Assembly (NCBI GenBank): GCA_019348095.1
Contig: JAHWKC010000099.1
Location: forward strand, 1-7,752
Reading direction: 5' to 3'
Length of the DNA: 7,752 bases
Source: Pseudomonadota bacterium
Lineage (GTDB): Bacteria > Pseudomonadota > Gammaproteobacteria > Xanthomonadales > Xanthomonadaceae
This document shows, piece after piece, positions 6,835-7,752 of this stretch. The notes below the pieces were generated by a model that saw only the letters and a list, made by a program, of their open reading frames with translations, was not told where the DNA came from and ran no database searches. Position 1 is the stretch's first letter. Every line of letters starts with the position of its first letter. The position numbers were made by a program, and so were the translations under genes.

Positions 6835-6853
6835 GTATTTACTTTGTCAATAC
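6835..6853. promoter_or_regulatory. AT-rich dyad, candidate brnT-brnA operator/promoter
   Basis: A 19-bp imperfect palindrome, GTATT.AC...GT.AATAC on either strand (7 of 9 pairs match), lies 24 bp upstream of the brnT start in an AT-rich patch that stands out from the GC-rich surroundings. On the minus strand it contains TTGACA (6850-6845), a perfect -35 hexamer, but no convincing -10 follows at 17 bp. RHH antitoxins usually bind such dyads in their own promoters. It overlaps the last codon of the DUF559 gene. Confidence 0.4.
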
Positions 6854-7167
6854 ACGAACAACATCCGACAGCACGCGGCCAGGACATCATTGTTCCAGAA
6901 GCGCAGCACGATAAAGCCGCGCTCGTGAAGGCGATGGTCGCGCAGCACGTCATGGGGCGAATCGGCGTGCTGGCCGCCGTCCACTTCGACCACCAGCCGC
7001 GCCTCCAGACAGACGAACTCCACGATGTAACGGCCGACCGGGAACTGGCGACGGAATTTGTAGCCGAGCAGACCGCGATTGCGCAGGTGGTACCACAGCC
7101 TGCGCTCGGCATCGGTCATGTCGCGGCGCAAGCCGCGGGCGAAATCGCGTTTGTGGCCCTGGCGCAT
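6847..7167 (-). CDS. DUF559 endonuclease-like protein, altered C-terminus
   Basis: This 106-residue protein belongs to the DUF559 family, predicted to have a Vsr-like PD-(D/E)XK nuclease fold; the substrates of most members are unknown. The family signature is nearly complete: RGLRRDMTDAERRLWYHLRNR (11-31), YKFRRQFPVGRYIVEFVC (36-53), LVVEVDGGQH (58-67) and VLRFWNNDVLA (87-97). Glu50 stands where most members, as I recall them, have Asp (VDF). After Ala97 the sequence departs from the family (ACCRMLFVY, then stop). The expected type of ending, RVLSDVVRVLTK, is readable in another frame at 6877-6842, so a small deletion seems to have shifted the tail. ATG 7167 is chosen because AGGGAG lies 7 nt upstream; ATG 7185 has no such site. 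The gene is probably still expressed but may be impaired. Confidence 0.75.
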   Translation of the reverse strand: MRQGHKRDFARGLRRDMTDAERRLWYHLRNRGLLGYKFRRQFPVGRYIVEFVCLEARLVVEVDGGQHADSPHDVLRDHRLHERGFIVLRFWNNDVLAACCRMLFVY

Positions 7168-7221
7168 CCATGCGCTCCCTGTCATTGATGGGGCAGAGCG
7201 TCGCAAGTAGCGGTGGTTGAC

Positions 7222-7240
7222 GCAAGCGTGTCTCGCTTGC
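7222..7240. repeat. Inverted repeat upstream of the DUF559 gene
   Basis: GCAAGCG and CGCTTGC form a perfect 7-bp stem around a 5-nt loop (TGTCT). It abuts the CCCTCACCCC repeat at its right edge and may be part of the same inserted element or a separate hairpin in the leader of the DUF559 gene. Confidence 0.5.
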
Positions 7241-7274
7241 CCTCACCCCAGCCCTCTCCCGCACGCAGGAGAGG
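7241..7274. repeat. Dispersed palindromic repeat, CCCTCACCCC-CCTCTCC type
   Basis: CCTCACCCCAGCCCTCTCCC followed by a loop and GGAGAGG. CCTCTCC (7253-7259) pairs with GGAGAGG (7268-7274) around 8 nt. This matches a repeat type I recall as common in GC-rich proteobacterial intergenic regions, whose spurious translations read PHPSPLPHAGE on one strand and RERAGVR on the other, as seen here. The same core is present inside pgeF at 2132-2147. Confidence 0.65.
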
Positions 7275-7286
7275 CGGCCAAACACG

Positions 7287-7309
7287 AAAAAGGCCACCCG
7301 AAGGTGGCC
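7287..7309 (-). terminator. Rho-independent terminator of sucD
   Basis: On the minus strand GGCCACC, a TTCG tetraloop and GGTGGCC form a 7-bp GC-rich stem followed by TTTTT (7291-7287). It begins 26 nt past the sucD stop codon. The UUCG loop and U-run make this a textbook intrinsic terminator, so the genes further left are probably not driven by the sucCD promoter. Confidence 0.9.
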
Positions 7310-7335
7310 CTCTTCCTACCCACTACACGGCCGCC

Positions 7336-7752
7336 TTACTTCGCCAAGCGCTTCGCAATCGCCGCGCCCAAATCGCCCGGCGACTTCACCGTAGTCACCC
7401 CGGCCTTTTCCATCGCCTCGAACTTGCCCTCGGCGGTGCCCGAGCCGCCCGAGGCGATTGCGCCGGCGTGGCCCATGCGCTTGCCCTTGGGGGCCGAGGC
7501 GCCGGCGATGAAGCCGACCACCGGCTTGGTCACGTACTCGGCGATGAACTCGGCGGCCTCTTCCTCGGCGCTGCCGCCGATCTCGCCGACCATGATGATG
7601 CCTTCGGTCTGCGCGTCGTCCTGGAACAGCTTCAGGCAGTCGATGAAGTTCAGGCCGTTGATCGGGTCGCCGCCGATGCCGATGACGGTCGACTGGCCGA
7701 GGCCGGCGTCGGTGGTCTGCTTGACCGCTTCATAGGTCAGCGTGCCCGAACG
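7336..7752 (-). CDS. sucD: Succinate-CoA ligase, ADP-forming, alpha subunit (3' part)
   Basis: The alpha subunit of succinyl-CoA synthetase catalyses the TCA-cycle step that makes ATP (or GTP) from succinyl-CoA, with the beta subunit SucC. The window holds the last 138 residues; the family is about 290 long, so roughly the first half lies beyond the right edge. Visible are [10 protein letters not shown] at the cut end, [37 protein letters not shown], and [11 protein letters not shown], whose histidine (codon 7468-7470) is the residue phosphorylated during catalysis (His246 in E. coli). The end [16 protein letters not shown] is normal for the family. It stops with TAA and is followed by an intrinsic terminator. 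sucC probably lies further upstream, outside the window. Confidence 0.97.
   Translation of the reverse strand, partial: RSGTLTYEAVKQTTDAGLGQSTVIGIGGDPINGLNFIDCLKLFQDDAQTEGIIMVGEIGGSAEEEAAEFIAEYVTKPVVGFIAGASAPKGKRMGHAGAIASGGSGTAEGKFEAMEKAGVTTVKSPGDLGAAIAKRLAK

Overview
The base composition (very GC-rich, with strong G/C at third codon positions), the protein sequences and the GTAG-headed palindromic repeats point to a gammaproteobacterium of the Xanthomonadaceae/Lysobacteraceae (Lysobacter, Luteimonas, Stenotrophomonas-like). This placement is inferred by recognition; no search was run.

Layout. 50-1417 (+) is otsA, trehalose-6-phosphate synthase. It converges on a leftward pair, pgeF (1626-2417, -) and rluD (2422-3438, -). 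rluD is divergent from bamD (3520-4371, +), the outer-membrane assembly lipoprotein. The bamD/rluD/pgeF neighbourhood has the same arrangement as in E. coli. bamD converges on nadE (4590-6230, -), glutamine-dependent NAD+ synthetase. Upstream of nadE on the same strand lie a BrnA/CopG-type antitoxin (6245-6529), a BrnT-type toxin gene broken by a one-base frameshift (6516-6811) and a DUF559 endonuclease-like gene with an abnormal C-terminus (6847-7167). The window ends with the 3' half of sucD (7336-7752, -) and its terminator. The backbone is housekeeping (envelope assembly, peptidoglycan editing, rRNA modification, NAD and TCA cycle). The DUF559-brnT-brnA stretch looks like a small, decaying accessory islet lying between sucD and nadE.

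The repeats are the least ordinary part. Both convergent gene junctions (1418-1625 and 4372-4589) carry the same two families of paired, inverted, GTAG-headed palindromes (REPIN-like). The order is A-B in one junction and B-A in the other, so a roughly 3-kb block with pgeF, rluD and bamD is framed by mirror-image copies. A third palindromic family, with a CTCCCGC/GCGGGAG core, appears between sucD and the DUF559 gene. It also appears inside the pgeF reading frame, where it seems to have added a short peptide between conserved motifs without breaking the frame.

I do not see a clearly new multi-gene system. The most unusual items are the repeat-derived in-frame segment of pgeF, the mirrored repeat pairs, and the eroded toxin-antitoxin/DUF559 islet whose antitoxin ends only 14 nt before an essential NAD synthetase gene.
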